Shown one piece after another: positions 5,903-6,845 of a DNA stretch of 6,845 nt (positions are counted from its first letter, which is position 1; each line of letters begins with the position of its first letter). Source of the stretch: Desulfobacterales bacterium (GTDB lineage: Bacteria > Desulfobacterota > Desulfobacteria > Desulfobacterales > 4be13); the NCBI GenBank assembly GCA_029940115.1, contig JAOZRQ010000274.1, forward strand, positions 1-6,845. The letters run 5' to 3'. The notes below the pieces were generated by a model, which had not been told where the DNA came from, did not search any database, and saw only the letters and a program-made list of their open reading frames with translations. The position numbers were made by a program, and so were the translations under genes.

Positions 5903-6691
5903 ATGCCACAACCCAAAAACGCCATGGAAATTTTCCAACTGCTCGACAAGTCGAATTGTCGGGAATGCGGTCAAAAGACATGTCTGGCGTTTGCTGGGGC
6001 CGTATTCACCGGTCAGAAAGGACTTGATCACTGTCCCAGACTGGATCGGGAGATCATTGAACGGTTCTCCGGGGAACCTGAAGATCGGAACCATCTGAAA
6101 AATCTGAAAGATGAGATGGCTGACATTGACCTTGCCCAAGCAGCCGAAAGAACCAGAGGCTGGTTTTCAGGGGACAAGCTTACACTGAAAGTGCTCGGGA
6201 AGGATTTCAGCGTGGACACAAAGGGAAACCTTTACTCGGATATCCATATCAATCCGTGGGTGGCCGTGCCATTTTTCAACTATGTTCTTCACGGTGAGGG
6301 ATTGCCAGTTACAGGAAACTGGGTCTCGTTCAGAGAACTGACAGACGGAAAGGAGCGATATCCGCTTTTTCAAAAACGATGCGAAGAGGCCATGAAGCGG
6401 GTGGCTGATGTCTATACTGATTTTTTTGACGACATTGTTCATCTTTTCAACGGGAGGCAGGTGGAAAAACAATTTCAATCTGACATATCCGTGGTCCTCC
6501 ATCCCCTGCCCAAAATTCCGATCATGCTGTGTTACCGCCTGCCAGAAGAGGGGATCGACTCGAGCCTCAACATCTTTTTCGACGAGACAGCAGACAAGAA
6601 TCTCGACATCGGCTCCCTCTTCTCTATAGGGGCAGGGCTTTCACAAATGTTCGGCAAGTTGGCGCAAAGGCATGGGTTTCCAAAGCTGTAA
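5903..6691 (+). CDS. DUF3786 protein with N-terminal 4Fe-4S motif
   Basis: This is a 262-residue protein, predicted soluble and cytoplasmic. Residues 8-50 form a compact Fe-S domain with cysteines C19, C22, C27 and C44 (CX2CX4CX16C). This is the arrangement in the Fe-S domain found at the N-terminus of the corrinoid Fe-S protein of acetyl-CoA synthase (AcsC/CdhE) and in related redox proteins. Residues from about 75 to 262 resemble the DUF3786 family, including KVLGKDFSVDTKGN, INPWVAVPFFNYVLHG and a conserved SFREL. The family has no established function. The Fe-S motif and its occurrence in anaerobes suggest a role linked to corrinoid or C1 metabolism, but that is inference. ATG 5903 is preceded by aaggggg with 5-nt spacing, better than the upstream TTG 5882. 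The gene begins 31 nt after the binding-protein remnant. Its last codons and stop match the 14-bp repeat found after lysR. Confidence 0.82.
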   Translation: MPQPKNAMEIFQLLDKSNCRECGQKTCLAFAGAVFTGQKGLDHCPRLDREIIERFSGEPEDRNHLKNLKDEMADIDLAQAAERTRGWFSGDKLTLKVLGKDFSVDTKGNLYSDIHINPWVAVPFFNYVLHGEGLPVTGNWVSFRELTDGKERYPLFQKRCEEAMKRVADVYTDFFDDIVHLFNGRQVEKQFQSDISVVLHPLPKIPIMLCYRLPEEGIDSSLNIFFDETADKNLDIGSLFSIGAGLSQMFGKLAQRHGFPKL

Positions 6692-6695
6692 GCTC
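6680..6695. repeat. Isolated copy of the 14-bp repeat at the DUF3786 stop codon
   Basis: ccaaagctgtaagctc at 6680-6695 matches 3253-3268 in the 14-bp array at 15 of 16 positions. The single difference is the C-to-T change that makes the TAA stop, the same change that ends lysR in array unit 3. Both proteins therefore end in PKL. Coding constraint and chance could produce part of this. Confidence 0.45.
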
Positions 6696-6845
6696 CCGCC
6701 GGGTTGACAACCCGTGGCGATAGGCGGTTCGGATTTGCCCAGCCGAACCGAGCGTGACCCTTCTGCTCCCGCCGGGTTGACAAATCCGGCGGCGATAGGC
6801 GGTTCGGATTTGCCCAGCCGAACCGAGCGTGACCCTTCTGCTCCC
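6692..6845. repeat. Tandem 73-75-bp structured repeat, continuing past the window
   Basis: Two full units (6692-6764, 73 bp; 6765-6839, 75 bp) begin gctcccgccgggttgaca, and a third begins at 6840 and runs off the edge. The units are identical except for a short patch near 6711-6715 versus 6784-6790. Each holds a perfect 8-bp stem, cggttcgg and ccgaaccg, around a 10-nt loop (6725-6750 and 6800-6825). Each also holds an imperfect one built on gccggg/cccg or gccgg/ccggc. The array starts directly at the DUF3786 stop. No coding frame of interest crosses it. It resembles a dispersed palindromic repeat family; no T-tract follows the stems. Confidence 0.88.

Noticed and set aside
6692..6845. Riboswitch or structured regulatory RNA
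   Set aside because: It is tandemly repeated, lies after a gene rather than before a known one, and matches no riboswitch core I recognise. A DNA repeat family explains it better.

Overview
The window reads as bacterial chromosome of roughly balanced base composition. It most likely comes from a sulfate-reducing or related Desulfobacterota bacterium (order Desulfobacterales is my best guess). The support is the gene set: rsmD followed by coaD, a LysR regulator of the MDLWQLHIF type, a PAS/SpoIIE phosphatase, and a DUF3786 protein with an N-terminal Fe-S motif. The intergenic DNA is also crowded with dispersed repeats, as in large repeat-rich genomes of that group. This is inference from protein and repeat style, not a database match.

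Layout, all genes on the + strand. Positions 1-708 hold no gene: an inverted repeat at the left edge, a good sigma70-type promoter (100-128), then seven copies of an approximately 80-bp hairpin-bearing repeat running right up to the ribosome binding site of rsmD (709-1269). A 513-bp gap follows, filled with short ATGAAGGAT-type repeats, a 157-bp inverted-repeat element and a strong hairpin. Next come coaD (1783-2277) and, 27 bp later, a LysR-family regulator (2305-3222). The last ten residues and the stop codon of that regulator lie inside a 14-bp tandem array (3188-3390). A cytoplasmic two-PAS SpoIIE/PP2C phosphatase follows (3430-5340), then a frameshifted 3' remnant of a solute-binding protein gene (about 5417-5871), then an Fe-S/DUF3786 protein (5903-6691). 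The window ends in a 73-75-bp tandem repeat that runs off the right edge (6692-6845).

The genes do not form one pathway. rsmD (16S rRNA methylation) and coaD (coenzyme A synthesis) are housekeeping genes that often sit together in this group; lysR follows closely enough to share their transcript. The phosphatase, the binding-protein remnant and the DUF3786 gene look like separate units.

I see no defence system, CRISPR array, transposase or RNA gene, and no convincing new multi-gene system. The most distinctive property is the repeat load: several unrelated repeat families occupy nearly every gene junction. In one case repeat DNA encodes the end of a protein, and in another it abuts a ribosome binding site.
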